Assembly: GCF_029633865.1 (NCBI RefSeq)
Contig: NC_079212.1
Coordinates: forward strand, 87,594,986 to 87,658,985
Direction: 5' to 3'
DNA length: 64,000 nt
Source: Lampris incognitus
Taxonomy: Eukaryota > Chordata > Actinopteri > Lampriformes > Lampridae
Shown here piece after piece: positions 1 to 9,809 of the stretch (position 1 is its first letter; each line of letters begins with the position of its first letter). Under the pieces are notes generated by a model. The model was not told the DNA's origin and made no database searches. It saw nothing but the letters and a program-made list of their open reading frames with translations. A program made the position numbers and the translations under genes.

Positions 1-383
1 TTGGCCACATCAAGCATGAATGTTTTGGCATACTCGCCATCTGTGAATGACTTTCCATTCCTTACTATTGCCAAAGCCCCCGCAAAGCTAGCGGAATTCC
101 CGTCACCTTGCTTGGTCCACACACGTAGTTGCTGCTGACTCGTCTGCACTCTCCGCTGTAGCTCCTCGCATGCCCTTTTCCTGCTGTCCCCCGCTGGATA
201 TTTCGATGCAAATGAAGCATGGTGCGTATCGAAGTGCCGCTTTATATTTGACCGTTTCATCGATGCAATTTTATCATTGCATATTAGACATACCGCAGAT
301 CCTGCTCTCTCCACAAATGCAAATTCCTCTGTCCACGCAGCCTGGAATGCACGGTAATCATCGTCTTTTTGTCTTTTCGCCAT
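1..383 (-). CDS. N-terminus of hAT-type transposase-like protein with C2H2 zinc finger (partial)
   Basis: An open frame starts at ATG 383 and continues for 127 codons off the left edge without a stop. It opens with a lysine- and aspartate-rich start (MAKRQKDDDYRAFQ), then a CLIC...HFDTHH zinc ligand pattern at about residues 32-55, then a basic and glutamine-rich stretch. This layout matches the zinc-finger N-terminus of the GTF2IRD2/ZBED-like, hAT-derived proteins common in fish. The catalytic domain would lie outside the window. The hAT terminus only 335 bp upstream argues that this is a transposon gene and not a domesticated one. Confidence 0.65.
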   Translation of the reverse strand, partial: MAKRQKDDDYRAFQAAWTEEFAFVERAGSAVCLICNDKIASMKRSNIKRHFDTHHASFASKYPAGDSRKRACEELQRRVQTSQQQLRVWTKQGDGNSASFAGALAIVRNGKSFTDGEYAKTFMLDVA

Positions 384-718
384 CTTTTCCGTTACAAGGG
401 TTGAAGCGGATAAACTAGTTGGCTATCTGATAAAATTGATTTCTTCACCTTTACAATGACCCGGACATGCTCGCGAGCCATTGGTTCCCGACCCGACCCA
501 CGGGTGACCCGTGACCCGTGAAATTTATCTTCAAAACTAATTTCTGTTTACTTTAAAATGACACAGTATTATTAAGAAATATCACAAGTATTTTAAAATC
601 AGTTCCAAACTGATTTTTTTGAAAAAAAATTAATTTTCAACTCAAAATTGTCTGGGAGCCATATGCCGTCACCGGAAGAGCCATATATGGCTCGCGAGCC
701 ATAGGTTCCCGACCGCTG
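1..718 (-). mobile_element. hAT DNA transposon, 5' end, cut by window edge
   Basis: The right boundary reads, on the minus strand, CAGCGGTCGGGAACC, a typical hAT terminal motif. It is followed by subterminal copies of the GGCTCGCGAGCC palindrome (around 691 and 473). The minus-strand interior then reaches a start codon at 383 and a zinc-finger ORF running off the left edge. Bases 384-718 act as 5' leader and terminal region. The element sits directly against a BEL/Pao gag fragment starting at 719-721, so it probably inserted there. Its left end, most of its transposase and the target duplication cannot be seen. Confidence 0.7.
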
Positions 719-1650
719 AGCTAGACAAAGACAGTACAGCACTAGACATGGCCTGGAAAAGGGTAGTGGAGTGTTATGACGCCTCTGAGATTATTGAGAA
801 TGCTCTTCTCAAAAAAAACTAGAAAGCTTCCCTAAAATCTGTAATAAAGACTCCGCCAAGTTAAGGGAACTGGGAGATCTCCTAATGGATCTCCAGGCTG
901 CGAGAGAAGATGGCTACCTACCTGGCCTAGCCTAACTGGACACTGCCAGAGGTATCAGCCCTACAGAGGAGAAACTGCCCAAATATCTGCAAAAGAAGTG
1001 GATCTCTCGAGGCATGAAATACAAAGAAGAAAACACCTCCTTCCCTCCATTCTGGCATTTCACTAACTTCATCTGTTATGAGGCAAAGGCCACGACCCCA
1101 GTTTTGCCATTCCCAGCAACGACTATCCAAAAGTTGAGAAACCCACATCCAAGCACAGCCATCGGAGAATGCCCATCTCTGTCCACAAAATGGAGGTAAC
1201 CCCCAAGGCCTCCCCCAGCACAGATTCAGCCGTCAGCAAGGATGGTCTTAGTAAAAACTGCCCAGTCCGCAATAAACCTCATCCATTGAGGAAGTGTCGG
1301 GGCTTCAGGATGAAGACATCAGAGGAGCGTAAAACTTAGCTGAAGGACCATGGCATCTGCTTCTGGTGCTGTGCATCCTGCTCTCACCTTGCATGCGATT
1401 ACAACGCTCCAGTAAAGCGCACAGTGTGACAGCCAAGACCACATCACTGCACTCCACCCCACCCAGGTCCACCGCCCCCGGCTTCAAAGGCCCCCAGCCC
1501 CTCTTCAGAGCATGACGTGGAGGAAGACCCCCCCCCCACCACCACCACCACACACACTGGGAGCTGACGGCTCCCAGATGGAGCCTGTAAACGGCGTCAT
1601 TAGTTTGACACGCCATCCCTGCTCGAATGCAGTGAAACACCGGATAACAG
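719..1650 (+). pseudogene. BEL/Pao retrotransposon gag-pol fragment, decayed
   Basis: Pieces of one protein are readable in shifting plus frames. They include a helical gag segment (AWKRVVECYDASEIIENAL), a segment rich in leucine and glutamate (ELGDLLMDLQAAREDGYLPG), a WISRGMKYKEE stretch, and a zinc-knuckle-like segment around 1290-1410. A proline-rich linker follows, then a segment resembling the start of the BEL protease region. Several stops (for example a TAA at about 931, where a tyrosine codon is likely) and frame changes show it is dead. No LTRs are visible; the left side is occupied by the hAT element and the right side fades by about 1650. Confidence 0.6.
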
Positions 1651-1784
1651 GACTGAGATACCTATGCCAGGGGTGGCTCAGAAATAACCTCGCCTTGTAG
1701 TTATTTGATATTTGCACATATATACAAAAAATATATATACATTCCTATTTGTTTTTGTCGCACTTGATTTATATTGGACACTTG

Positions 1785-1985
1785 TGTTAAAGTGTGTTGT
1801 TACCTTCTACTAATGAGACGTTACAACTCGTTTCAACCCCACGGGGCTATAAACTTTAATAATAACTTCGGCACGTAAGGTTATGCATCATGCTCGGTCC
1901 GTTATTCCAGGTGCAACAACCTAAACGACCCCTGTGTAAACAAGGAACTAAACAATGGTTCCTAACAATAGTTCCTATTGTTACA
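1785..1985 (-). repeat. 3' LTR of the first Ty3/Gypsy element
   Basis: This copy is identical to 6208-6408 except for CTCGTTTC here against CTAGTTTC there. It contains the palindromic stretch around GGAACTATTGTTAGGAACC near its minus-strand start. The TG...CA ends are intact. Confidence 0.95.
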
Positions 1986-2112
1986 TCCTTTCTCTTTTCA
2001 GTTTCTTCTTTTTTTTTAGAACCTTTAATACATTTGCACAACATTTGTGATTCACTTTTTTTTCTTTTTCATTCATGCCCCCCCCCAAAGTCCATTAGTG
2101 CTACAGATCCAT

Positions 2113-3689
2113 TCATCTATGTGAGGTCACAAAGTCTTTGTATCGCTGCGGCTGCACAACAGAGCGGCCTGATCTGGTGGTAACAGGGTTGGCCCTGTCA
2201 CCAGTGTCCTTGGTTTTGTTTCCTGCTAAGACACTGCGAGAAGGAACACTCTCTGAATGTCCGGGTTCAACACTCTCTGGCTGACTGGGGCTGCTGATCT
2301 CCATGTCCATAGTGTCAGTGAAGATTGCCCCTGGTGCATGCCTGAGGTGTCTGCGATTTCTCCTGATGACACCACCCGTGTGCAGCTGGACCTCATAGGA
2401 TCTCCTATCGACCGGCCTCAGCACCTTGCCCACTCTCCAGCCAGTGTGGGGTGCGAGAGGCTGAACTCTCACACATTCACCTGGGGCAAGCGTGTCCAAG
2501 TCTTTAGCCGACCTGTCGTAGTATGCCCTCTGCCGTTGTTGGTTATTTTGTAAATCCTGTTTCACCTGCTCAACTTTCGGCTGTAACAGGCTTGCCTTGG
2601 TTGGCAGTAGTGTTTTGGTACGGCGACTGAGCAGCCGCTGTGCTGGTGTGGTATCAGTACCCTGTGATGGTGTGTTGCGGTGGTCCAGAAGGGCGAGATA
2701 AGGATCCCGTCCAGCAGCCTTGGCTTTGAGCAAGAGTCTTTTTGCTGTCTTAACAGCTGACTCAGCTTTGCCGTTGCTTTGCGGGTAACCTGGTGATGAG
2801 GTTTTATGTTGAAATCCCCACAGTTGACTGAACTTCTGGAATTCTTGTGACGAATACTGTGGGCCATTGTCCGAGATTACAATATCTGGGATACCTTGGC
2901 GGGCAAAATGAGCTTTCAGCTTCCGTATCACTGTGGTTGACTTGGTATCTGCCAGGTAATCTATTTCCCAAAAATTTGAGAAAAAATCAACAATTATGAG
3001 GTAGTCTTTGTTTTCAAACATGAACAGATCCGTGCCCACCTTTGCCCACGGCCTGCTTGGCACATCATGTGACATTAGTGTTTCTTTTTGTTGTTTAAGT
3101 CCATTGATCTGCAGATGTCCCACTTTGCTATATATGATTTTATTTGGTCGTTCATGCCCTGCCAATAGACACACTCCCTAGCCCTCCGTAGGCATCCTTC
3201 CACACCCAGATGTGATGCGTGTAGGCGGCAAGTGATGTCTTTCCTCAATGCATCAGGAATGACAGCGCGCTCACTCCTGAACACTATTCCATCTTGGTGG
3301 CTTAACTCCTCTTGGAATGAGAAGTAGGGCTTGATTTCCCTTGGTGTTTTTGACTTATCGTCAGGCCATCCTTGCTGCATCATTTTGATGAGAAGCTGCA
3401 GTGTTTCATCCTCTTTTGTGGCAGATCGTATATCATGTAGCCTGTCTGCTGCGATAGGTAAGTGTTGTGCCATGTTGACAGTCTCTAGTTCTGCATCCGG
3501 TGCACTCTCAGGAAGATAAGCTCTGCTCAGAGTGTCTGCTAGCAGCATGTCTCTACCTGGCACATATACTACATCTAGATCATACTTTTGTATGCGCAGC
3601 ATCATTCCCTGCAGCCTTTTGGGTGCACTTAGTAGAGGTTTTCTCACTATTGTTTCCAACGGCTTGTGATCACTTTGCACCGTCACTTT
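2113..3689 (-). pseudogene. Rest of Pol: RNase H end and integrase, frameshifted
   Basis: The sequence after the nonsense codon continues RNase H (SDHKPLE motif) and enters the integrase zinc-binding region (HASHLGVEGCLRRARECVYW). At about 3095-3110 the frame shifts by one base near a run of A/T. The integrase core then continues in another frame to 2113: TDLF with the first aspartate, ISDNGPQYSS with the second, and NGKAESAV with the glutamate. A basic C-terminal region follows. The catalytic residues are kept, so the two lesions look recent. Host copies elsewhere may be intact. Confidence 0.88.
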
Positions 3690-6182
3690 TCAGCCGTATG
3701 TGTACTGGTGAAATCTTTCCATGCTAAAAACCATTGCTAAGAACTCCTTTTCTATTTGTGCATACCCACGCTCTGTTTGAGTGAGTGCTCTGTTTGCAAA
3801 TGCTATTGGCTTACCCATCTGCATGAGCGCTGCGCCTAAACCTGTGTCTGAAGCGTCACACTGCACTGTGAGTTCCTCATCTGGGTTGTAATATTTCAGT
3901 ACTGGGACCTTTGCTATAGTCTCTTTCAATTTGAGGAAAGCCTCCTCATGCTGTGCTGTCCAGTTCCACTCCCTGTTTTTGTGTGTCAAATCTCTCAACA
4001 CTATGCACTGGTCTGAGAGGTGGGGACAAAACTTGGCTAGATAATTTACCATACCTAGCAGCCTTTGCACTCCTTTCACATCAGTCGGTGCCGGCATCTT
4101 CTCAACGGCAAGCACTTTCTCTGGATCCGCCCTGAGTCCATCAGCCGTCAGGCGGTGTCCAATGTATGTGGTCTCCTTTTGTCTCAGCTTGAATTTGTCT
4201 TTGTTCAGCTTGATGTTCTTTTGTCTGCATCTTTCAAGAAACAGTCTCAGTTTTCCATCATGGTCACGCTCAGCTTCCTCCTGTGTTTCCCCTTGGCCTG
4301 TGATCAGTACATCGTCAGCTATAATGTACAAGCCCTGTACACCGTCCAGCGCTTGTGTGAGCTTTCTCTGAAAGATTTCTGGGGCCGGACTTATCCCCAT
4401 TGGCATCCTCAGCCACCTGTAACGTCCGAATGGAGTGGCAAATGTTGTTAAATAGCTGGACTCCTCCTCCAGCTGCACATGCCAGAATCCACTCTTGACA
4501 TCACACACTGTGAACACTTTTGCTTTTGACAAGTCCGGTAAAATGTCCTCAATGGTTGGCAGTGGGAAGTGACTGCGCTTTAGAGCTTTGTTCAAAGGCT
4601 TGGGATCGATACACACTCTTGGTTTCCCACTTGGTTTCTGTACCACCACCATTGCACTGATCCAATCTGTACTGCATTCCACAGGTGTTATGATCCCTCT
4701 TTGCTGTAGGTCCTGTAGCTCGTCCTTCAGTGGTTTCATCATGGCGACTGGGACCCGCCTCTTTGGCAGCTGTACTGGTTTCACTGTGCTGTCCACCTCT
4801 ATTTTGTATTTTCCCTCGAGGCAGCCATCGCCAATGAACACATCAGCATACTCATCTTTAATTTGTCCCATTATCCACTGTCCTGTTGTTGTTTCTGTTG
4901 TGACAATACTGTCTATTGTCATGATGTTTTCATATTGCACTTTTATCAATTTCATGGCCTCACTTGCTCTCCTACCCAGCAGAGGCACTGTACCAGCTGC
5001 ATTCACCACCTGGAACTCTAAGCGATATAGCTTGTTGTTTCTCGGGTTTCTTATTTTCACTTTACATTTTCCCAGTGGTTTTAATTTGGTTTTATTGTAC
5101 ATTACTAGTACACTCTTCGTGTGTTCTAATTTGGCATCTGGATTCAGCAGGTTAATTGGGATGATATTGCAACTGGCACCACAGTCTATTTGGAATTTGA
5201 TCATGTCCTTGCCTAGAAGCATGCCAGCATAGAGAAGCTGAGTTTTCTTCATTTTCTCAGTTTCTTTTACACAGGTGATAATATCTTCATATTCATCACT
5301 CTCAGATTCAGTTGTTATTTTACTCACATATTTCTTTTTCCTTAGTTCCGGTTTTACTCTGCATTTTGCTGCAAAGTGGTTCTCTCTTCCACACTTTGTG
5401 CACTTCTTCCCAAACGCTGGGCACTTTTGTTTACTTTTCTCATGCGTTTTTCCACAATATCTGCACTCCACAGTGTTGCTCGTCTGTTTCCGATACTGTG
5501 CTCCTTGCACTGCATGTACCTCTTCCACCATCGATCCCGAGATGGTTTTCACATTGTCCTTTGAGAGCTCAGCGGCTCTGCACAGCTGCAAACATGTGTC
5601 CAGTGTCAAGTTTTTCTCTCGGAGCAGTCTTTCTCTTACGATTGTGTTGTTACCTCCACACACAATCCGATCCCGAATGAGCGAGTCTCTCACTGTCCCA
5701 AAGTTGCATGTTCTTGCCAACACTCTCAGTTCCATGACATAATGGTCTATATTTTCACTGGTGCCCTGGTTTTTTGTAAAAAAACGATAACGTTCCACAG
5801 TCTCGTTAACGCTGGGGTCGCAGTGATCATCAAACTTCTCGATAACGTCATCTAACGTCCATGCATCCTTCGGTGTGTCGCCCAGTAACGTGTCCATAAG
5901 TTCCCTGCCGCTCTCCCCGACAAGATAGCTGAACAGTTTCACCTTCTGTTTGTCATCGGCGTCAGCCATGGCTAAATCCACATACAGAGCAAACTCGTCC
6001 CTCCAGGTCTTCCATGTCCTCGAAAGGTTGCTTGAGTCCAGACGTAACGTTTGCGGTGGTTTAAGCCCATCCATGTCACACGGCAGTCTCACGCTAGCAG
6101 CTAATGCTAACATATACTGAACGTTGCTTAGGAACACTAACCGCTCTCCCGCTCCTAGAAACTTTTCCGCACCAAACTTCAA
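3690..6182 (-). CDS. Gag-Pol polyprotein (Gag, protease, RT, start of RNase H), ended by a premature stop
   Basis: The 830-residue frame starts 25 nt inside the 5' LTR. Order: a Gag capsid-like region (about residues 40-215); cysteine-histidine knuckles (C at 240 to about 273, including CTKCGRENHFAAKC); a protease with IDCGAS (D at 333); RT with CDVKSGFW and an IADD box (about 621-624); and RNase H with CDASDTGLG near the end. The protease has DCG where retroviral-type enzymes usually have DSG or DTG. The frame ends in TGA at 3690-3692, in the middle of RNase H. The downstream frame resumes without a shift, so this is a single nonsense change, probably CGA to TGA at a CpG. Confidence 0.92.
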   Translation of the reverse strand: MKFGAEKFLGAGERLVFLSNVQYMLALAASVRLPCDMDGLKPPQTLRLDSSNLSRTWKTWRDEFALYVDLAMADADDKQKVKLFSYLVGESGRELMDTLLGDTPKDAWTLDDVIEKFDDHCDPSVNETVERYRFFTKNQGTSENIDHYVMELRVLARTCNFGTVRDSLIRDRIVCGGNNTIVRERLLREKNLTLDTCLQLCRAAELSKDNVKTISGSMVEEVHAVQGAQYRKQTSNTVECRYCGKTHEKSKQKCPAFGKKCTKCGRENHFAAKCRVKPELRKKKYVSKITTESESDEYEDIITCVKETEKMKKTQLLYAGMLLGKDMIKFQIDCGASCNIIPINLLNPDAKLEHTKSVLVMYNKTKLKPLGKCKVKIRNPRNNKLYRLEFQVVNAAGTVPLLGRRASEAMKLIKVQYENIMTIDSIVTTETTTGQWIMGQIKDEYADVFIGDGCLEGKYKIEVDSTVKPVQLPKRRVPVAMMKPLKDELQDLQQRGIITPVECSTDWISAMVVVQKPSGKPRVCIDPKPLNKALKRSHFPLPTIEDILPDLSKAKVFTVCDVKSGFWHVQLEEESSYLTTFATPFGRYRWLRMPMGISPAPEIFQRKLTQALDGVQGLYIIADDVLITGQGETQEEAERDHDGKLRLFLERCRQKNIKLNKDKFKLRQKETTYIGHRLTADGLRADPEKVLAVEKMPAPTDVKGVQRLLGMVNYLAKFCPHLSDQCIVLRDLTHKNREWNWTAQHEEAFLKLKETIAKVPVLKYYNPDEELTVQCDASDTGLGAALMQMGKPIAFANRALTQTERGYAQIEKEFLAMVFSMERFHQYTYG

Positions 6183-6190
6183 ACCGAGTC

Positions 6191-6207
6191 GTCCGCCGCT
6201 GCCACCA
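6191..6207 (-). promoter_or_regulatory. Primer-binding site of the first Ty3/Gypsy element
   Basis: The minus strand reads TGGTGGCAGCGGCGGAC directly after the 5' LTR. It begins with TGG, the complement of a tRNA CCA end, as expected for tRNA-primed reverse transcription. The tRNA species was not identified. Confidence 0.7.
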
Positions 6208-6408
6208 TGTTAAAGTGTGTTGTTACCTTCTACTAATGAGACGTTACAACTAGTTTCAACCCCACGGGGCTATAAACTTTAATAATAACTTCGGCACGTA
6301 AGGTTATGCATCATGCTCGGTCCGTTATTCCAGGTGCAACAACCTAAACGACCCCTGTGTAAACAAGGAACTAAACAATGGTTCCTAACAATAGTTCCTA
6401 TTGTTACA
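6208..6408 (-). repeat. 5' LTR of the first Ty3/Gypsy element
   Basis: This is the promoter-bearing LTR for minus-strand transcription. It is flanked outside by the target duplication ACTTG and inside by the primer-binding site. Confidence 0.95.
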
Positions 6409-6419
6409 ACTTGTTTCAT

Positions 6420-6600
6420 ATTTCAAGTCCATTTTATTTGTATAGCCAAATAACACAAATCACAACTTTGCCTCAGGGGGCTTTCAGCAACACAACATCC
6501 TGTCCTTAGACCCTCGCTTCGGATAGGGAACAACTCCCCCCCAAAAAAGCCCGTTATCACTGATTTTTCGTGGAGTCTCCCCCTGCTGGACATAAGGAAT
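6420..6600 (+). repeat. Dispersed fish repeat fragment (TTTATTTGTATAGCC type)
   Basis: The stretch TTTATTTGTATAGCC...TTTGCCTCAGGGGGCTTT recurs in diverged form near 30060-30190, and in reverse complement near 44505-44575. It is therefore a dispersed repeat. No ORF was found. I cannot assign a family name. Confidence 0.6.
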
Positions 6601-6740
6601 AATGCAGGTGTCGCCTTCGCCAGACCCAGGGTAATACGCCCATTTCACGCCGTGGCCATCTTGGATTTAAAAAAAAACCAAGCGGTGGGAACTTAGCCAC
6701 GCCCCCTTCTTACTTCATTGAAAACACTGCTGGAAGTAAC

Positions 6741-6899
6741 ATGTCGTACTGCTGTGTACCATCCTGCAACTCCTATCAAAGAAGGGAAAGAGATAAATCC
6801 TTGACGTTTCAAAAATGTTTGCTCCTGTTTGTAGTCACATTGGTGACTTAATAGCGGAAGAAGATGAAGAGGAACATGAAGAGGAACATGAGGGAGATA
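6741..6899 (+). pseudogene. Degenerate THAP-domain first exon of the ISL2EU-like transposase
   Basis: It starts MSYCCVPSCNSYQRRERDKS, the beginning of a C2CH THAP zinc finger. The frame then runs into a stop soon after LTFQK. Another frame resumes with an acidic stretch (IAEEDEEEHEEEHEGDR) and a GTGAGT donor at 6900. The central THAP residues, including the second half of the zinc ligands, are missing, so there is an internal deletion or frameshift here and the encoded DNA-binding domain is probably dead. Confidence 0.6.
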
Positions 6900-6960
6900 G
6901 GTGAGTTGTTACTGTCAGTACAATACAATTTTTCAAACATGTAGATTACTGCATTGTATA

Positions 6961-6965
<5 letters not shown>

Positions 6966-7011
<46 letters not shown>
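6966..7011. repeat. (TA)n microsatellite
   Basis: About 46 bp of nearly pure TA. It directly abuts the Tc1-type element and supplied its TA target. Confidence 0.95.
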
Positions 7012-7014
<3 letters not shown>

Positions 7015-8629
7015 TACCGTTCAAAAGTTTGGGATCACATTGAAATGTCCATATTTTTGAAGGAAAAGCACTGTACTTTTCAGTGAAGATAACTTTAAAC
7101 TAGTCTTAACTTTAAAGAAATACACTCTATACATTGCTAATGTGGTAAATGACTATTCTAGCTGCAAATGTCTGGTTTTTGGTGCAATATCTACATAGGT
7201 GTATAGAGGCCCATTTCAAGCAACTATCACTCCAGTGTTCTAATGGTACAATGTGTTTGCTCATTGGCTCAGAAGGCTAATTGATGATTAGAAAACCCTT
7301 GTGCAATCATGTTCACACATCTGAAAACAGTTTAGCTCGGTACAGAAGCTACAAAACTGACCTTCCTTTGAGCAGATTGAGTTTCTGGAGCATCACATTT
7401 GTGGGGTCAATTAAACGCTCAAAATGGCCAGAAAAAGAGAACTTTCATCTGAAACTCGACAGTCTATTCTTGTTCTTAGAAATGAAGGCTATTCCATGCG
7501 AGAAATTGCTAAGAAATTGAAGATTTCCTACACCGGTGTGTACTACTCCCTTCAGAGGACAGCACAAACAGGCTCTAACCAGAGTAGAAAAAGAAGTGGG
7601 AGGCCGCGTTGCACAACTGAGCAAGAAGATAAGTACATTAGAGTCTCTAGTTTGAGAAACAGACGCCTCACAGGTCCCCAACTGGCATCTTCATTAAATA
7701 GTACCCGCAAAACACCAGTGTCAACATCTACAGTGAAGAGGCGGCTGCGGGATTCTGGGCTTCAGGGCAGAGTGGCAAAGAAAAAGCCATATCTGAGACT
7801 GACCAATAAAAGAAAAAGATTAAGATGGGCAAAAGAACACAGACATTGGACAGAGGAAGACTGGAAAAAAGTGTCGTGGACGGATGAATCCAAGTTTGAG
7901 GTGTTTGGATCACAAAGAAGAACGTTTATGAGACGCAGAACAAATGAAAAGATGCTGGAAGAATGCCTGACGCCATCTGTTAAGCATGGTGGAGGTAATG
8001 TGATGGTCTGGGGTTGCTTTGGTGCTGGTAAGGTGGGAGATTTGTACAGGGTAAAAGGGATTCTGAATAAGGAAGGCTATCACTCCATTTTGCAACGCCA
8101 TGCCATACCCAGTGGACAGCGCTTGATTGGAGCCAATTTCATCCTACAACAGGACAATGACCCTAAACACACCTCCAAATTGTGCAAGAACTATTTAGAG
8201 CAGAAGCAGGCAGCTGGTATTCTATCGGTAATGGAGTGGCCAGCGCAGTCACCAGATCTGAACCCCATTGAGCTGTTGTGGGAGCAGCTTGACCGTATGG
8301 TACGCAAGAAGTGCCCATCCAACCAATCCAACTTGTGGGAGCTGCTTCTGGAAGCGTGGGGTGCAATTTCTCCAGATTACCTCAACAAATTAACAGCTAG
8401 AATGCCAAAGGTCTGCAATGCTGTAATTGCTGCAAATGGAGGATTCTTTGACGAAAGCAAAGTTTGATGTAAAAAAAATCTTATTTCAAATACAAATCAT
8501 TATTTCTAACCTTGTCAATGTCTTGACTCTATTTTCTATTCATTTCACAACATATGGTGGTGAATAAGTGTGACTTTTCATGGAAAACACAAAATTGTTT
8601 GGGTGATCCCAAACTTTTGAACGGTAGTG
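7012..8629 (+). mobile_element. Intact Tc1-type transposon with DD38E transposase (Intruder-like)
   Basis: Perfect 27-bp terminal inverted repeats begin CACTACCGTTCAAAAGTTTG and end at 8629. TA flanks both sides. The 1.6-kb element carries one uninterrupted transposase gene and no other ORF. It lies in the intron of the ISL2EU-like element, at the edge of a TA microsatellite, so it is the younger of the two. Confidence 0.95.
7424..8467 (+). CDS. Tc1/mariner-superfamily transposase, DD38E, apparently intact
   Basis: A 347-residue protein that binds the inverted repeats and performs cut-and-paste transposition in the nucleus. The N-terminus has two helix-turn-helix regions (about residues 6-60 and 65-115) separated by a basic GRPR motif. 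The catalytic acids are D154 (SWTDESKF), D244 (LQQDNDPKH) and E283 (LNPIELLW). The 38 residues between the second D and the E exceed the 34 of classic Tc1 and Sleeping Beauty enzymes. They match the DD38E group described as Intruder. Length is normal for the superfamily, with no stop or frameshift. Whether it is active is not known. Confidence 0.95.
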   Translation: MARKRELSSETRQSILVLRNEGYSMREIAKKLKISYTGVYYSLQRTAQTGSNQSRKRSGRPRCTTEQEDKYIRVSSLRNRRLTGPQLASSLNSTRKTPVSTSTVKRRLRDSGLQGRVAKKKPYLRLTNKRKRLRWAKEHRHWTEEDWKKVSWTDESKFEVFGSQRRTFMRRRTNEKMLEECLTPSVKHGGGNVMVWGCFGAGKVGDLYRVKGILNKEGYHSILQRHAIPSGQRLIGANFILQQDNDPKHTSKLCKNYLEQKQAAGILSVMEWPAQSPDLNPIELLWEQLDRMVRKKCPSNQSNLWELLLEAWGAISPDYLNKLTARMPKVCNAVIAANGGFFDESKV

Positions 8630-8681
8630 TATATATTCACTAATCTTTCAATAGTGGATAGCTCTGTTCTGACACATCATC

Positions 8682-9809
8682 TTGATAAGAGGGAAAATGT
8701 GTGGATTTACATTGCTTCCCACATGTATGACATATCCTCATGTGTCCAGTGAGGTTTGGGCGACTCTACCTGATCATGACTACGACGTGAAGCCCCTTTC
8801 TGTGGAAGACCAGCTTGATGCAGTAAAGAAACGCATCGCCTTCCTGGAGGACGAACATAAAAAGCTGAAAAGTGAGCGTTTTGGTCTAGAACGCTTCCAG
8901 TGTGCGCCTAATCTGATCAGGTTTTACACTGGTTTTAAGGATTACCACACCCTCAAAGCACTCTTCCTAGCTTTACAGCCTACTGCAGAATCCGTGGTGC
9001 GATGGACTCAAATGCAAAGGAACAGCCATAACCTAGAACACATTTCTGTGTCTGGCTTCCATGCAGAGCATTTATCGCTGATTGATCAGTTTTTCCTATT
9101 CTTGTGCCGTGTGAGGCAGGGCTTTTTTGCTCTGGATTTATCTGTACGATTCAATGTGTCGCCGGCCACAGTCAGCAGGAACTGTACGACGTGGGCCAAC
9201 CATTTGCTCTTTATGTTAGGGACCCTCCCAATATGGCCTAGTAGAGCAGCAGTAGACGAGCTAATGCCACCAGTATTCAGGGAATTCTACCCAAACACAA
9301 GAGTGATACTAGACTGCACAGAGATCCGCATCGAGACAGCTAGTTCGAAGGTTTTGAACACCATGACATACTACCATTATAAAAGTAACACTACACTGAA
9401 ATCCCTAATTGGGATCACTCCCTCAGGGTCAGTTAGCCTGGTAAGTAATCTATACACAGGATGTATTTCTGATAAGGAGATAACTAAGAGGTCAGGTGTT
9501 CTGGACCTCTTAGAGTCAGGTGATGAGGTCATGGCCGATAAGGGCTTCCTTATCAAAGACCTGCTCGATGAAATAGATGTAAAACTTGTCATCCCTGCAT
9601 TTTTAGGCCCAAGTGGACAGTTTAGCTGTGATGAGCTCACAGACACACAGAGTATTGCTGGCTTGAGAATACACGTCGAACGGTCAATAAGACGCATAAA
9701 GGAGTACCACATTTTTGATGGAGTCATACCCCTTTCACTAAGTGGAACAGTCAACCAACTGTGGACTGTGTGTGCTCTCCTAACAAATTTTCAGGGACCA
9801 CTGTTTTAA
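8682..9809 (+). CDS. DDE transposase of the ISL2EU-like element (HTH_Tnp_4 / DDE_Tnp_4 type)
   Basis: The open frame gives 375 residues, but the real exon probably begins at about 8750 after a TGTGTCCAG acceptor, spliced to the THAP exon. A short coiled segment (VEDQLDAVKKRIAFLEDEHKK) is followed by a helix-turn-helix region (FFALDLSVRFNVSPATVSR) and then the nuclease domain. The latter has DCTEIRIE for the first D, MADKGFL for the second and RIHVERSIRRIKEY for the E. The DDE part is complete, but the THAP exon is damaged, so a functional full protein is unlikely from this copy. Confidence 0.85.
   Translation: MIRGKMCGFTLLPTCMTYPHVSSEVWATLPDHDYDVKPLSVEDQLDAVKKRIAFLEDEHKKLKSERFGLERFQCAPNLIRFYTGFKDYHTLKALFLALQPTAESVVRWTQMQRNSHNLEHISVSGFHAEHLSLIDQFFLFLCRVRQGFFALDLSVRFNVSPATVSRNCTTWANHLLFMLGTLPIWPSRAAVDELMPPVFREFYPNTRVILDCTEIRIETASSKVLNTMTYYHYKSNTTLKSLIGITPSGSVSLVSNLYTGCISDKEITKRSGVLDLLESGDEVMADKGFLIKDLLDEIDVKLVIPAFLGPSGQFSCDELTDTQSIAGLRIHVERSIRRIKEYHIFDGVIPLSLSGTVNQLWTVCALLTNFQGPLF

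Larger units (their letters stand above)
1785..6408 (-). mobile_element. Ty3/Gypsy LTR retrotransposon, nearly full length
   Basis: Two 201-bp direct repeats (1785-1985 and 6208-6408) begin TGTT and end TACA on the plus strand. They differ at one base that I could find. A 5-bp target duplication ACTTG flanks the element (1780-1784 and 6409-6413). On the minus strand a primer-binding site abuts the 5' LTR and a purine tract (AAAAGAGAAAGGA, 1986-1998) abuts the 3' LTR. The interior encodes Gag, protease, reverse transcriptase, RNase H and integrase in one frame, broken by one stop and one frameshift. Near-identical LTRs mean a recent insertion. Confidence 0.95.

Noticed and set aside
3690-3692. 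TGA in the first Ty3/Gypsy element as a programmed read-through codon
   Set aside because: It lies within RNase H, not at the gag-pol border, and a second lesion follows; a nonsense mutation is simpler.
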